Notes: generated by a model not told the origin, from the sequence alone. Counted from the stretch's first letter, positions 10,211 to 19,168 are shown. The stretch is 64,000 bases of DNA from Candidatus Poribacteria bacterium (GCA_022825665.1 JAJDWI010000004.1:16248-80247); one strand, 5' to 3'. Numbers and translations: made by a program.

Positions 10211-12649
10211 ATGCAAGAAGAAAACATTATCAGACGAGCAATAGAAACAGAGTTACAAACATCATACCTCACCTACGCGATGAGCGTAAATACCAACAGA
10301 GCGATTCCTGATGTAAGGGATGGTTTGAAACCGAGCGCGCGCCGTATCATCTATGCTATGGGTGAAATTAACTTAACGAGTAGTCGTCCTTACGATAAAT
10401 GTGCCGCGGTTGTTGGAGAGGTAATGAAGAATTTTCATCCGCACGGCGATGGTCCAATATACGGTACGCTCGTAGGTCTTGCTCAGGAATTTAGCACACG
10501 GTATCCTTTAATTGATGGACAAGGTAACTTTGGTTCAATAGACGATGACCCCGCTGGGGCAATGCGTTATACTGAGTGTCGACTTTCAAAGATTGCTGAA
10601 ACACTCTTGACCGATATAGATAAAAATACTGTTGACTTCCAACCGAATTATAAAGAATCATTAGATGAACCTACTGTTCTGCCCGGTCTTCTACCCAATC
10701 TCCTTGTGAACGGAACTGACGGTATCGGTATAGGCTATTCAACAAAGATACCGCCCCATAACCTTAACGAAGTCGTTGATACTCTCCTACATGTGCTTGA
10801 TTTTCCAGATGCTACCGTTGAGGAATTGATGGAATTCCTCCCGGGTCCAGATTTCCCAACTTCTGGTATTATCGTTGGGAAAAAGGAAATCAAAGACATG
10901 TATACTACTGGTAAAGGGAGTATGACGATACGTGCTAAAGTGCAAATTGAGCCGATAACGCACGATAAATCTCGTGGAGACCGAGAACAGATTGTAGTTA
11001 CTGAAATACCTTATCAAGTTAAGAAGAATCTACTTCTCGAACAGATTGTTGATCAGGTAGGTAAAACGATTACAGGGATTTCAGATATCCGTGACGAATC
11101 TGATGAGGAGATTCGTATCGTTATTGAGCTTAAACGTGGTGAAGTTCCTCAAGTCATCTTAAATCAACTCTACAAACACACCAAGATGCAACATTTTTTC
11201 GCTGCGAATATTCTTTGCCTTGTGGATGGTATCCCAAAAATCTTAACGCTACCAGAGATTTTGCGCTACTATCTACTCCACCGGCGAGAAGTAATCCGGC
11301 GACGTACACAGTTTGATTTAGCACGAAATGAACGCCGTGCCCGTATTTTAGAGGGATACCGTATCGCCTTGGAGAATATAGAAGAGGTGATTGACATCGT
11401 GCAAACAGCCGAAACACCGCAAGATGCATTAGAACAACTAATGTCGCAATTTGAATTCATTGATGAACAAGCAGGTGAAGTCCTATCAATGACATTACGC
11501 CAGTTAACTGGATTGGAACGCGAACGTATCAACCAAGAATACGGTCAAGTGGTTGAACGAATTGCAGAACTTCGAGCTGTTCTTGATAGTGAGGAACTTG
11601 TCACCGACATCATCAGAACGGAATTGGAAGAATTAAAAGAGGAACATGGAGATGACCGAAGGACTGAGATCGTTTCTGAGATGAAAAGTTTTGAGATGGA
11701 AGATCTCATTGCAGACGAGGAGATGGTTGTTACACTGACACATTCCGGATACCTAAAACGGATTCCAATGGATACCTATCGCACACAAAATCGAGGTGGT
11801 GTTGGCATCAAAGGTGGTAATCCGAAAGACGGAGATTTTCTTGAACAGTTATTAATTGCAACGGCGCATCAATCTCTTCTTTTCTTTACAAACCTGGGGA
11901 AGTGCTATGTCCTGAAAGTTTTTGAGATACCGGAAGGTTCACGTCAAGCAGCGGGGCGAGCAGCGGTAAATATGTTAAAACTAAGTGACTCAGAGAATAT
12001 TACTGCATTTTTACCTATCCGAGAGTTTAATGAAGAGCTCTATATCCTCATGGCAACAAAACAAGGTATTGTGAAGAAAACTTCACTTCGAGAATTTCGT
12101 AATACCCTCTCAACTGGGATCATAGCAATTAAATTAGATCCGGATGACCTTTTAATTGGCGCGCAGCTCACAGATGGAACATACAATGTCACCCTTGTTA
12201 GTCATAATGGGAATTCAATTCGCTTCAACGAAACGGATGTACGGAGTATGGGGAGACCAACACGCGGGGTACGCGGAATAAGACTCGCTGAGGAAGACTA
12301 TGTTGTGGACATGGTTTGTTCCGCTGATGAAAACGATTCTCTCCTCATTGTCACAGAAAACGGGTATGGCAAACGCACAGGACTATCAGCATATCGGTCT
12401 CAGAGACGTGGAGGTATTGGTTTAACTGCTATTAAACGCTCAAAACGTAATGGAGCAGTTGTTTCGGCAAAATTAGTTTCTGATTCTGACGAACTCGTTC
12501 TCATTAGTTCTACGGGATACGTTACACGTATGGCTGTTAGTGATGTTCGCGTGATAGGGCGTACAACACAGGGAGTAAGACTTATGTCGTTACAAGATGA
12601 CGAAACATTGGTGGATGTTGCTAAAATATCAGAAACGAATTCTGAATAA
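10211..12649 (+). CDS. gyrA: DNA gyrase subunit A
   Basis: DNA-cleaving subunit of gyrase. The 812-aa protein shows the winged-helix core (MSVNTNRAIPDVRDGLKPSARRI), the quinolone-pocket segment, the catalytic tyrosine in AMRYTECRLS near residue 120, coiled coil, and a C-terminal beta-pinwheel with GyrA box QRRGGIG near residue 731 (usual form QRRGGKG). The box supports gyrase rather than topoisomerase IV. Oddity: the pocket reads HPHGDGPIYG, so E. coli Ser83 and Asp87 are both Gly; these anchor the water-metal bridge for fluoroquinolones. The 200-base gap after gyrB has no clear terminator, so the two may be co-transcribed. ATG start has AAGAAAG upstream. Confidence 0.96.
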   Translation: MQEENIIRRAIETELQTSYLTYAMSVNTNRAIPDVRDGLKPSARRIIYAMGEINLTSSRPYDKCAAVVGEVMKNFHPHGDGPIYGTLVGLAQEFSTRYPLIDGQGNFGSIDDDPAGAMRYTECRLSKIAETLLTDIDKNTVDFQPNYKESLDEPTVLPGLLPNLLVNGTDGIGIGYSTKIPPHNLNEVVDTLLHVLDFPDATVEELMEFLPGPDFPTSGIIVGKKEIKDMYTTGKGSMTIRAKVQIEPITHDKSRGDREQIVVTEIPYQVKKNLLLEQIVDQVGKTITGISDIRDESDEEIRIVIELKRGEVPQVILNQLYKHTKMQHFFAANILCLVDGIPKILTLPEILRYYLLHRREVIRRRTQFDLARNERRARILEGYRIALENIEEVIDIVQTAETPQDALEQLMSQFEFIDEQAGEVLSMTLRQLTGLERERINQEYGQVVERIAELRAVLDSEELVTDIIRTELEELKEEHGDDRRTEIVSEMKSFEMEDLIADEEMVVTLTHSGYLKRIPMDTYRTQNRGGVGIKGGNPKDGDFLEQLLIATAHQSLLFFTNLGKCYVLKVFEIPEGSRQAAGRAAVNMLKLSDSENITAFLPIREFNEELYILMATKQGIVKKTSLREFRNTLSTGIIAIKLDPDDLLIGAQLTDGTYNVTLVSHNGNSIRFNETDVRSMGRPTRGVRGIRLAEEDYVVDMVCSADENDSLLIVTENGYGKRTGLSAYRSQRRGGIGLTAIKRSKRNGAVVSAKLVSDSDELVLISSTGYVTRMAVSDVRVIGRTTQGVRLMSLQDDETLVDVAKISETNSE

Positions 12650-12716
12650 GGTGTATATATATACGAAAACTGCTATACAACTTATTTATTATTTGGGAAC
12701 GCAAAAGGAGACGAAG

Positions 12717-14372
12717 ATGAAAAATAAACTATGGATAGTTGTGATTCTGCTGAGTGTTTTATATATTTGTTCTGTAAAGATAATAGCAGAGGCACAAGAT
12801 GATACCTCAATTGAAATGCCAGAATTGGTGCCATTGACAGAAGCATCTAAGAACGCAAAACAGGTATACATGCAGCTAATGCAAGCTATATATTTAACAA
12901 ATAATAAAGACCTTGGAACGGCTAATAAAAACCTAAGTAAGGCAAGACATCTATATGATAAGTTAGTAAAACAGGTCCCAAATTCAGCATTTGTTTGGTA
13001 CAAACGAGGGCAACTTCGTAGACAAATGCAGGATATTAACGGTGCCGAAGCTGATATACGAAAGGCACTTGAACTTAACCCTTCCCATACCCCTGCCACT
13101 TGGCAACTTGCGGAAATTCTTAAAGACCGCGCATCCCATTCAGGTGGAAAATATATCAGAGAACTGTTTACGACTTTGAAAAAAGTTATTGAATTAGACC
13201 CAGACCATTTAAATGCACATTATAGGCTTGCAGATTTGGCATTCGGACTTGATGAATATTCAACCGCAGAAATATCTTACAAAGCATTAACTCGTATCCT
13301 ACCTTTTGAAGATCATTTTCATAGACGACTTGGTCATATTTACTATAATATGGGACGACTACAAGAAGCAGTAGATGCATATCAACGCGTGGTTAAAATA
13401 AAATCGGATGATGTAGAGGTACTAAGAATTCTGGGACGTCTCAACCTCAATTTAGATCAACCCCAAGAAGCAATTGACACATATCAACGTGTAGTTAAAA
13501 TAAAACCGGACGACATTGAAGCACTTAGGGCATTGGGACATCTATACCTTACTAATGATAAACTCACTGACGCACAACAATCTTATCAGCAGCTACTTGG
13601 CTTAGTACCGAACGACATTAGAGGGAACTTAGGTCTCGGATTGGTATATCAAGAACTTGCTCAACAAGCAGTTAGGACAAAAAATAGTACCCCGTCAAGT
13701 GAAACGGATGATTTAGCAACACTCATTCAACACGCAGAGACGTACCTTGAACGAGCGATTATGTTAGCAAAAGAGGTAATCAATAAATCAGAGAATGTAG
13801 CACAACGCACAAATTACCAAAAACTTGTTACCGATGCCCAGTTTGCACTTGCTAACATTTATATCATTTTTGAAAAACTTGAGAAAGCCAAAGAGACATT
13901 TGCAAAATTGCTTGTGGATGACCCAGACCATATTGACGCGATGTACGGTTATGCATCTGTTTATCAAACATTGGGTGAATTCGATCAGGCGGAAATATAT
14001 CTGCGGAAAACGCTTATGTTACATCCGACGCACGAATACGCACTCAATGCCCTCGGTTATCTCTATGCTGAACAAGGACGGCATCTTGATGAAGCCGAGG
14101 CGTTAATAAAGCGCGCCCTCAAACAATCACCAGATAACGGCGCATTTCTCGATAGTCTCGGTTGGGTTCTCTTTAAACAGGGACGTTTCGCGGAATCTGT
14201 CACTACTTTAGAAAGTGCTAATCAGCGTATGCCAGATAATGTTGAAATCCTGATGCATCTTGGAGATGCATATATTAAAAGTGGCGATTCAGAAAAAGCA
14301 CGTCGTGTTTGGGAACAAGCACAAACGATAGCACCTGATAATCAAGAAATACTGGAACGTCTCAAGCAATAG
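12717..14372 (+). CDS. Exported TPR-repeat protein
   Basis: The track ORF begins inside gyrA in another frame. The real start is ATG 12717, preceded by AAAAGGAG about 6 bases upstream, giving 551 aa. Residues 4-25 form a signal peptide or anchor (LWIVVILLSVLYICSVKIIAEA). The rest is a chain of about nine tetratricopeptide repeats, e.g. AVDAYQRVVKIKSDDVEVLRILG and the closely related copy that follows. These repeats bind proteins and point to a periplasmic or outer-membrane-associated scaffold, perhaps in secretion or envelope assembly. The C-terminal repeats resemble those found in PEP-CTERM/XrtA-type and lipoprotein scaffolds. No enzymatic domain seen. The exported protease gene follows after 20 bases. 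Confidence 0.85.
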   Translation: MKNKLWIVVILLSVLYICSVKIIAEAQDDTSIEMPELVPLTEASKNAKQVYMQLMQAIYLTNNKDLGTANKNLSKARHLYDKLVKQVPNSAFVWYKRGQLRRQMQDINGAEADIRKALELNPSHTPATWQLAEILKDRASHSGGKYIRELFTTLKKVIELDPDHLNAHYRLADLAFGLDEYSTAEISYKALTRILPFEDHFHRRLGHIYYNMGRLQEAVDAYQRVVKIKSDDVEVLRILGRLNLNLDQPQEAIDTYQRVVKIKPDDIEALRALGHLYLTNDKLTDAQQSYQQLLGLVPNDIRGNLGLGLVYQELAQQAVRTKNSTPSSETDDLATLIQHAETYLERAIMLAKEVINKSENVAQRTNYQKLVTDAQFALANIYIIFEKLEKAKETFAKLLVDDPDHIDAMYGYASVYQTLGEFDQAEIYLRKTLMLHPTHEYALNALGYLYAEQGRHLDEAEALIKRALKQSPDNGAFLDSLGWVLFKQGRFAESVTTLESANQRMPDNVEILMHLGDAYIKSGDSEKARRVWEQAQTIAPDNQEILERLKQ

Positions 14373-14392
14373 TCGGTGCGGTAACGATAAAA

Positions 14393-16099
14393 ATGCGATT
14401 TACCATTTTCACGTTTTTCTTTCTTACGCTTTTCCTCTTTACACAGCACGGTGAAGCGTTCCGTTGTGGTACACCGCACCTGAAAATGGAATTGGGACAC
14501 CAACCTACATCGGAAGTACCAACCGCACCTGCACCTCCGGCAGCTCCAGCACTACAAATCGGTTTCCAACGCCCCTTCTTTGCTATAGATTTTGCAAGAA
14601 AACAGCAGTATACAATCAACGCAGCCTTGCGAGCAAGCGGTCCCCACTGCTATATCTTCGTTGAGGATTCAGAATGGAGAGAAACTGTCACACCGCTCAC
14701 TGTACAAAACATTCAAAGAGCGTTTGATAATGCTACACCGGCAGACCCACGGCGCGGTATATATGACATCTTAACGGATGACTTTGACACACCACCAGAT
14801 ATTGATGGAAACCAAAAAGTAATTTTGCTTTTCCTCGGTATCCGTGATATAGGTAACCGCACCGTAACCGCAGGCTATTTCATGCCGATTGATCAACAAA
14901 GGGGTGTCCTTCACCATCCAACTCTTGGACCAATACGGAGCAACGAAGCCGATATTTTATATTTAAATTCAAAAATTCGCTATACGAATTCTGCTGAAAT
15001 TGAGGCTGTTATTGCTCATGAACTTCAACATCTCATTCATTGGAAGCATTCTCCAAACGAAGAAATATGGATAGATGAAGGATGTGCTGGTTACGCAACC
15101 TTTCTATGTGGTTATAACCTTTATCAACATATTCAAGCTTTTCAAAAAACACCAAATATTTCACTAACTGATTGGGCACAGATGAACCAGACACACCTAC
15201 TGGCACACTATGGGGCTGCTTTCTTTTTTATGCAGTATTTACATGATCATTACGGTGGTACGGCAACTGTTGCTGCGATTGTAAAAAATCGGTTAGATGG
15301 AATTAACGGGATTACACATGCGTTGGCTGCACGCGGGATGCCGAACAAATTCTCTAACATATTTTCAGACTGGAAAGTAGCGAATTATCTTAGCACGTGG
15401 CACCCAATTGGAAATGTTAATACACCTTATCGGTATAATACATCTATTCCAGTGATAAAACCGTTATTTATCCATGACACATATCCTGCAACAGGAAGAA
15501 ATAGACCGCTTGCTAATTTCGCTTCACATGCAATTGAATATAAGGTTGCCAATGCAGAACAGGCAGGTCTTACCCTTAGTTTTACGACACAACGGAACAC
15601 AAATGTGGACATTAAGGTAGCATATCTATATAATACAGGTGAGGTACTCGTAGAATCATTACCGCTGAAAACCACTGACGGAACCGCCACATTAGATATT
15701 CCTACATTTGGAACTAACGTCCAACGTTTAATGTTTATACCAAGCTTACAAATTGAAAATCAGAGTTTTTCTCAGCAATCTATAAACTATAACTATGATG
15801 CGGTTGAAGGAATCCTCGGGACATATACAACACACGTCCTTCCCAATCCGGTTCATCCGAATTACTGGGAAATTATCGCTATACCAAGCGAGGCAACAGT
15901 TGCACATGCACTAACAGTAACCTTGACTTACCAGAATCGCACACTTCATGATGCAAAACCGATGGTCTATATTCAAAACAATAACCAAGTAGCCTATCGT
16001 TATGCGTTTCATATCAAACCTGATATTGCACCAACAAAAGTAGCATGGAGCATTACGCGAGGGGATACTATTGTTGATGAAGGAGTTCTTGAAGATTAA
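14393..16099 (+). CDS. Secreted zinc metalloprotease, gluzincin-type (M30-like)
   Basis: 568-aa exported protein: residues 1-23 (MRFTIFTFFFLTLFLFTQHG) are a signal peptide. A zincin motif HELQH lies near residue 208 within EAVIAHELQHLIHW, and the likely third ligand and helix are in EIWIDEGCAGYATF about 18 residues on, a gluzincin arrangement as in hyicolysin-type M30 peptidases. The region after about residue 340 has beta-rich, probably Ig-like sequence. Function: degradation of extracellular or periplasmic protein; substrate unknown. It sits 20 bases after the TPR gene and may share its transcript. A proline/alanine-rich linker follows the signal peptide. Confidence 0.8.
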   Translation: MRFTIFTFFFLTLFLFTQHGEAFRCGTPHLKMELGHQPTSEVPTAPAPPAAPALQIGFQRPFFAIDFARKQQYTINAALRASGPHCYIFVEDSEWRETVTPLTVQNIQRAFDNATPADPRRGIYDILTDDFDTPPDIDGNQKVILLFLGIRDIGNRTVTAGYFMPIDQQRGVLHHPTLGPIRSNEADILYLNSKIRYTNSAEIEAVIAHELQHLIHWKHSPNEEIWIDEGCAGYATFLCGYNLYQHIQAFQKTPNISLTDWAQMNQTHLLAHYGAAFFFMQYLHDHYGGTATVAAIVKNRLDGINGITHALAARGMPNKFSNIFSDWKVANYLSTWHPIGNVNTPYRYNTSIPVIKPLFIHDTYPATGRNRPLANFASHAIEYKVANAEQAGLTLSFTTQRNTNVDIKVAYLYNTGEVLVESLPLKTTDGTATLDIPTFGTNVQRLMFIPSLQIENQSFSQQSINYNYDAVEGILGTYTTHVLPNPVHPNYWEIIAIPSEATVAHALTVTLTYQNRTLHDAKPMVYIQNNNQVAYRYAFHIKPDIAPTKVAWSITRGDTIVDEGVLED

Positions 16100-16193
16100 T
16101 TTCGCTGCAGGAAGCAGGAATATGAAATAAGATATTGATGTAATTAACTTTTCGTCCTACTGATAGACGATGATTATAAACAAGGAGGTATAC

Positions 16194-17174
16194 ATGGCAA
16201 ATACACTATATGCAGGGACAATTGGACAAAGTATTTGGCGGAGCACCGATGTGGGCAAGACTTGGAATCGCGTAAGTAACGGTATTTTTCCAGAGGCGGA
16301 TATTCGCGCAATCGTCGTTCATCCGACAGATTCTAATATATTATATGCTGGCACTGAAAAAGGTGTTGTCAAAACTACTGATGGTGGCGATAATTGGACG
16401 CATCTGCCGAGTGAAATGGACAATCGTGAAGTTTGGTCTCTTGCTATTCATCCAACTTCACCAGATACGCTCTTTGCAGGCACTTGTCCATCTGCCTTTT
16501 TCAAAACAACAGATAGCGGTGAGACGTGGACACAACTTGACGCTGAACTTGCCCAAGAGTGTGAGGGGATTCCCATCATTCCGCGCGTGACGACTATCAT
16601 TATTGATCCAGAAGACCATGATACTATCTATGCAGGAATTGAAATTGACGGTATGCGTCTTAGTAGCGATGGTGGAGAAACATGGGAAAACCGAAGTGAA
16701 GGGTTGAGCAGTCAAGATATACATGGATTGACGGTGGTCCCCGGAGAACAGAAAACGCTTGTTGCTGCCACAAATAACGATGTATGTATCACCACAGATA
16801 TGCACAATTGGACACCGTTGAAGGTTCGCGAACATTTCCCGTGGCCCTATTGCCGTGCAGCGTTCTATCTGAACGGAGATAACGCAAAAGTATTTATCGG
16901 AGCAGGCAACGGTCCTCCCGGAGACCAAGGGGGTATTTTCTATATGAGAGATGCAGATGCAGCGTCAGATGCACAGGCAATTCGTTGGGATCGTTCAGAT
17001 ATAGGTATGACTTCAAATAGCACTATTTGGTGTTTCGGACACAATCCAAGTGTAGATGGATTGCTGATAGCCTGTAGTGTGAGTGGACAGCTTTTCTTAA
17101 GTGAAGATAATGGGGGACGCTGGGAAAAGTTGTCGCACGAATTCGGGGAGGTACGTGCCTTAGCGATTGCCTAA
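16194..17174 (+). CDS. Asp-box (BNR/sortilin-like) beta-propeller protein
   Basis: 326 aa with at least five Asp-box motifs (STDVGKTW, TTDGGDNW, TTDSGETW, SSDGGETW, SEDNGGRW), each in a beta-propeller blade as in sialidases, photosystem II factor HCF136 and Vps10 proteins. The track start (16170) is rejected: AAGGAGG at 16182-16188 is placed for ATG 16194. No signal peptide or catalytic sialidase residues are apparent, so a binding role is more likely than glycosidase activity. Such propellers are abundant in Poribacteria-like and planctomycete genomes. An intrinsic terminator follows. Confidence 0.8.
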   Translation: MANTLYAGTIGQSIWRSTDVGKTWNRVSNGIFPEADIRAIVVHPTDSNILYAGTEKGVVKTTDGGDNWTHLPSEMDNREVWSLAIHPTSPDTLFAGTCPSAFFKTTDSGETWTQLDAELAQECEGIPIIPRVTTIIIDPEDHDTIYAGIEIDGMRLSSDGGETWENRSEGLSSQDIHGLTVVPGEQKTLVAATNNDVCITTDMHNWTPLKVREHFPWPYCRAAFYLNGDNAKVFIGAGNGPPGDQGGIFYMRDADAASDAQAIRWDRSDIGMTSNSTIWCFGHNPSVDGLLIACSVSGQLFLSEDNGGRWEKLSHEFGEVRALAIA

Positions 17175-17201
17175 CAGCCAATAGTAAAGTAATATAAGGT
17201 G

Positions 17202-17250
17202 AAAAGTCCCTATGTGGTTGTTCTTATAGATACTGCATTAGGGACTTTTT
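17202..17250 (+). terminator. Intrinsic terminator after the Asp-box gene
   Basis: AAAAGTCCCTA pairs with TAGGGACTTTTT across a 26-base loop region, with a run of T after the stem. It lies 28 bases after the stop codon. Confidence 0.75.
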
Positions 17251-17310
17251 CTAAATTATGCATCGCGAGTTCCCAAACGCATCTATACTTAACGTGAGTT
17301 CGGAATAAGT

Positions 17311-17379
17311 AATACCATTTCTAAATAATTACTTCTCATTAACAAAAAACACATTCGTAGTCGCGCAATTCATTGCACC
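17311..17379. repeat. Dispersed repeats in non-coding DNA
   Basis: Two repeat types. AATACCATTTCTAAAT (17311) recurs near 63241 and 63511. TAGTCGCGCAATTCATTGC (17358-17376) recurs at 27625, where GCGCAATTCATTGCGC is a perfect small hairpin. Both look like short palindromic interspersed repeats. The rest of 17251-17700 shows no gene. Confidence 0.6.
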
Positions 17380-17703
17380 ATGTGGTTTTATTTATTAGAA
17401 TTAGTATAACTTACGGAATCGGCTGAATCCACATCCTAAATTCCATTGTCATTGTTTTATGTAGAAGCATCCGAATTTTCAGAGTCATTCCTGACTAAAT
17501 AAGTCATAATAGCCCTATAAAACCATACTGCATATAGGTTCGTGGCACACGCTAAAATTGTGAAAATTTCCCTCTGACTCTGAAAACTCTGAATCTTTAG
17601 AACGTAAGTAATGTAAATATCATCATATCAAAGGGTTTCCTACTGACACACAATACTATCATTAGTGTTACAAAAAAAAGATAAAAATGATAAAAATTGT
17701 CAC

Positions 17704-17733
17704 TTGACTTTTTTGCACAATTTATGCTAAACT
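17704..17733 (+). promoter_or_regulatory. sigma70-type promoter candidate
   Basis: TTGACT (17704-17709), an 18-base spacer and TAAACT (17728-17733), with ATGC before the -10. The 12-base string TTATGCTAAACT is repeated exactly at the promoter near 32310. No ORF follows closely, so it probably drives a non-coding RNA. Confidence 0.5.
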
Positions 17734-17739
17734 TTTTGA

Positions 17740-17910
17740 AACAGACGGGTTGTGTGCTTAACTCAATGATTTATTGATTAGAATATCAGATACTCTTCTT
17801 AAAGATGGAATAGTGAAGCACAAAAGTGCAAGGGTATACGAAAAGAGTTCAAATTATTGCCCTTTACATAAAATGCACAACACACAAACGTTCTGAGACC
17901 AACTCACCTG
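17740..17910 (+). ncRNA. Candidate small RNA, family unknown
   Basis: The stretch after the promoter lacks an ORF. Its ends can close: UUGUGUG near 17752 pairs with CACACAA near 17882, with ACG/CGU outside. Inside are local hairpins such as GCAC-AAAA-GTGC and AACTC/GAGTT. Length and closed-end layout are loosely like 6S RNA, but I see no decisive 6S motif. A further hairpin CCCAGCAT/ATGCTTGGG lies near 17967. Confidence 0.3.
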
Positions 17911-17994
17911 TAAACCTTGACTGGCACAAATTGTAAGATAGGTTTGAAGGGCATTAATTAACAATCCCAGCATTTATGCTTGGGTCAGAAAACC

Positions 17995-18023
17995 TTGACT
18001 TTTATAAGTTTTTATGATAGAAT
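17995..18023 (+). promoter_or_regulatory. Promoter of the structured RNA, copy 1
   Basis: TTGACT (17995-18000), a 17-base spacer and TAGAAT (18018-18023). The RNA's first stem begins 4 bases after the -10, so transcription should start at or within that stem. Copy 2 has the same arrangement. Confidence 0.6.
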
Positions 18024-18027
18024 ATAT

Positions 18028-18112
18028 ACCAGCATCTTTGGATAGGATTTCTACCTCAACACTCACCTGTGTTGAGTCCTATCCCCAATCGTAGAAAATT
18101 GGTGGTGCTGGT
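18028..18112 (+). ncRNA. Structured RNA with covarying pseudoknot, copy 1
   Basis: P1: ACCAGCATC (18028-18036) with GGTGCTGGT (18104-18112). P2a: GGATAGGA (18040-18047) with TCCTATCC (18077-18084). A 7-base one-sided bulge TTTCTAC (18048-18054) follows. P2b: CTCAACAC with GTGTTGAG, loop TCACCT. P3: CCAAT (18085-18089) with ATTGG (18098-18102), 8-base loop. The last seven loop bases GTAGAAA (18091-18097) are the exact complement of the bulge, forming a pseudoknot. Copy 2 at 54385-54463 has the same plan with different but still complementary P1, P2b, P3 and pseudoknot sequences; only P2a is identical. I do not recognise the family. It could be a stand-alone RNA or the 5' part of the lipoprotein leader. 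Confidence 0.8.
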
Positions 18113-18149
18113 GCGAAATCACTCAAAACATTAGAATGTCGTCGTGGAT

Positions 18150-18345
18150 AATTTTATATACGTTGTTAGGACAACGCCCCTACTACATTCGCTAATTAAT
18201 TACCGTAGGATATACGGAAAGTTACGCCTGTGGAGTCCGAATAAGACCTCTTATGGAGGCACGAGAGACGGAAGCAGGAATCACACAGGAGAGTTGTGTG
18301 CTAAAAGAAGCACACGGCTCTATGCTGTCGTGAGTATCACAAAGT
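18150..18345 (+). ncRNA. Structured leader RNA, possible orphan HEARO/IscB omega-type RNA
   Basis: Between RNA copy 1 and the lipoprotein gene. Pairings seen: CCGTAGG...ATACGG, CCTC-TTATG-GAGG within GCCT...AGGC, the strong GTGTGCT-AAAAGA-AGCACAC hairpin, and CACGA...TCGTG with AGCA...TGCT enclosing it. The phrases GGAAAGTTACGCC and GGAAGCAGGAATC and the place just before an AAGGAGG site recall HEARO RNAs, which guide IscB nucleases. That is memory-based and uncertain. No IscB ORF follows; the downstream gene is a lipoprotein. The track ORF 18144-18395 is probably a by-product of this RNA. Confidence 0.4.
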
Positions 18346-18370
18346 TTTTACAAGGAGGCATATCACTATT

Positions 18371-19138
18371 ATGCGTTTTTACAGTTTTCTTTTAATTTTT
18401 ATTCTCCTCATCTCATTTGCTGGATGTTTTGGAGATGGAGAGATTAAGATTGACACTCCTCCATCTTTTAACGAAGCAAAACGAATTGTAGTAACCAATT
18501 TTCTTGCTGAAGGGGAAAATGCACAAGCACTTGGTAAAAGAGTTAGCGTTAATTTAGCAACCCGCCTAAAACTAATCTTGAAAGATAATGAATGGATTTC
18601 TGACCAAGCGCAAAAAGTGCAACCGGTAACTGAAAAAATTAATGAATTAGGATTAACTCTAAATGATATCTATACAGATCCAACATTAGCAGCAAAAGTT
18701 GGAGAAGCCCTTAATGCTAATATTATTATCACTGGCATGGTAGAAAATCCTAAATTAGATCGTAATGATTACAATGAACACCTCATGAAACAAGGCAGAC
18801 AAACTGGAATATCAGGCACGTCTACCTTTATCCGTACGCGCCAATCGGCAGTAGGTAAAGTACGTATTAAGGCTATAGATGTCGCTACAGGTGAAATCCT
18901 CTATAATAATAAGATTACCTCGTATCTTAAGTACTGGTATGCTTACCAAACACAGCAGAGCGGACAAATCATTTTCAAAGAGAATATTGAGATGCTCGCG
19001 GATTTAGGAAACCATTTGCCAGTTCGAATTACATATATGCTTTACCCAACTGGACTCAAAAAAGAACCTGAAGAAAAGGTATTGCTAAAACCAGAGATTA
19101 AGCTTATAGGAACTGGTGGAGAAGTTAAGTTCAACTAA
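18371..19138 (+). CDS. Lipoprotein with CsgG/LpoB-like domain
   Basis: 255 aa. Residues 1-20 are a lipoprotein signal with lipobox SFAGC, so the protein should be lipid-anchored, probably to the outer membrane. The body (RIVVTNFLAEGENAQALGKR, then SVNLATRLKLIL and ALNANIIITGMVE) has the alpha/beta pattern of the anticodon-binding-like domain shared by CsgG, FlgO, LpoB and TolB-N proteins. No transmembrane barrel segment is obvious, so a peptidoglycan-synthase activator or secretion accessory role is possible but unproven. AAGGAGG lies 12 bases before ATG, rather far. The leader is long and structured. A terminator follows. Confidence 0.65.
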   Translation: MRFYSFLLIFILLISFAGCFGDGEIKIDTPPSFNEAKRIVVTNFLAEGENAQALGKRVSVNLATRLKLILKDNEWISDQAQKVQPVTEKINELGLTLNDIYTDPTLAAKVGEALNANIIITGMVENPKLDRNDYNEHLMKQGRQTGISGTSTFIRTRQSAVGKVRIKAIDVATGEILYNNKITSYLKYWYAYQTQQSGQIIFKENIEMLADLGNHLPVRITYMLYPTGLKKEPEEKVLLKPEIKLIGTGGEVKFN

Positions 19139-19168
19139 AATTGACGAAACATTATTGCAATGTCGTTG

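Noticed and set aside
17928-17945. sigma54 promoter (TGGCAC ... TTG)
   Set aside because: Spacing between the two elements is too short (3 bases) and TTGC is not present.
18144-18395. 83-aa track ORF
   Set aside because: It lies across the structured leader RNA, runs into the lipoprotein start in another frame and lacks a ribosome-binding site. Composition looks like translated RNA structure.
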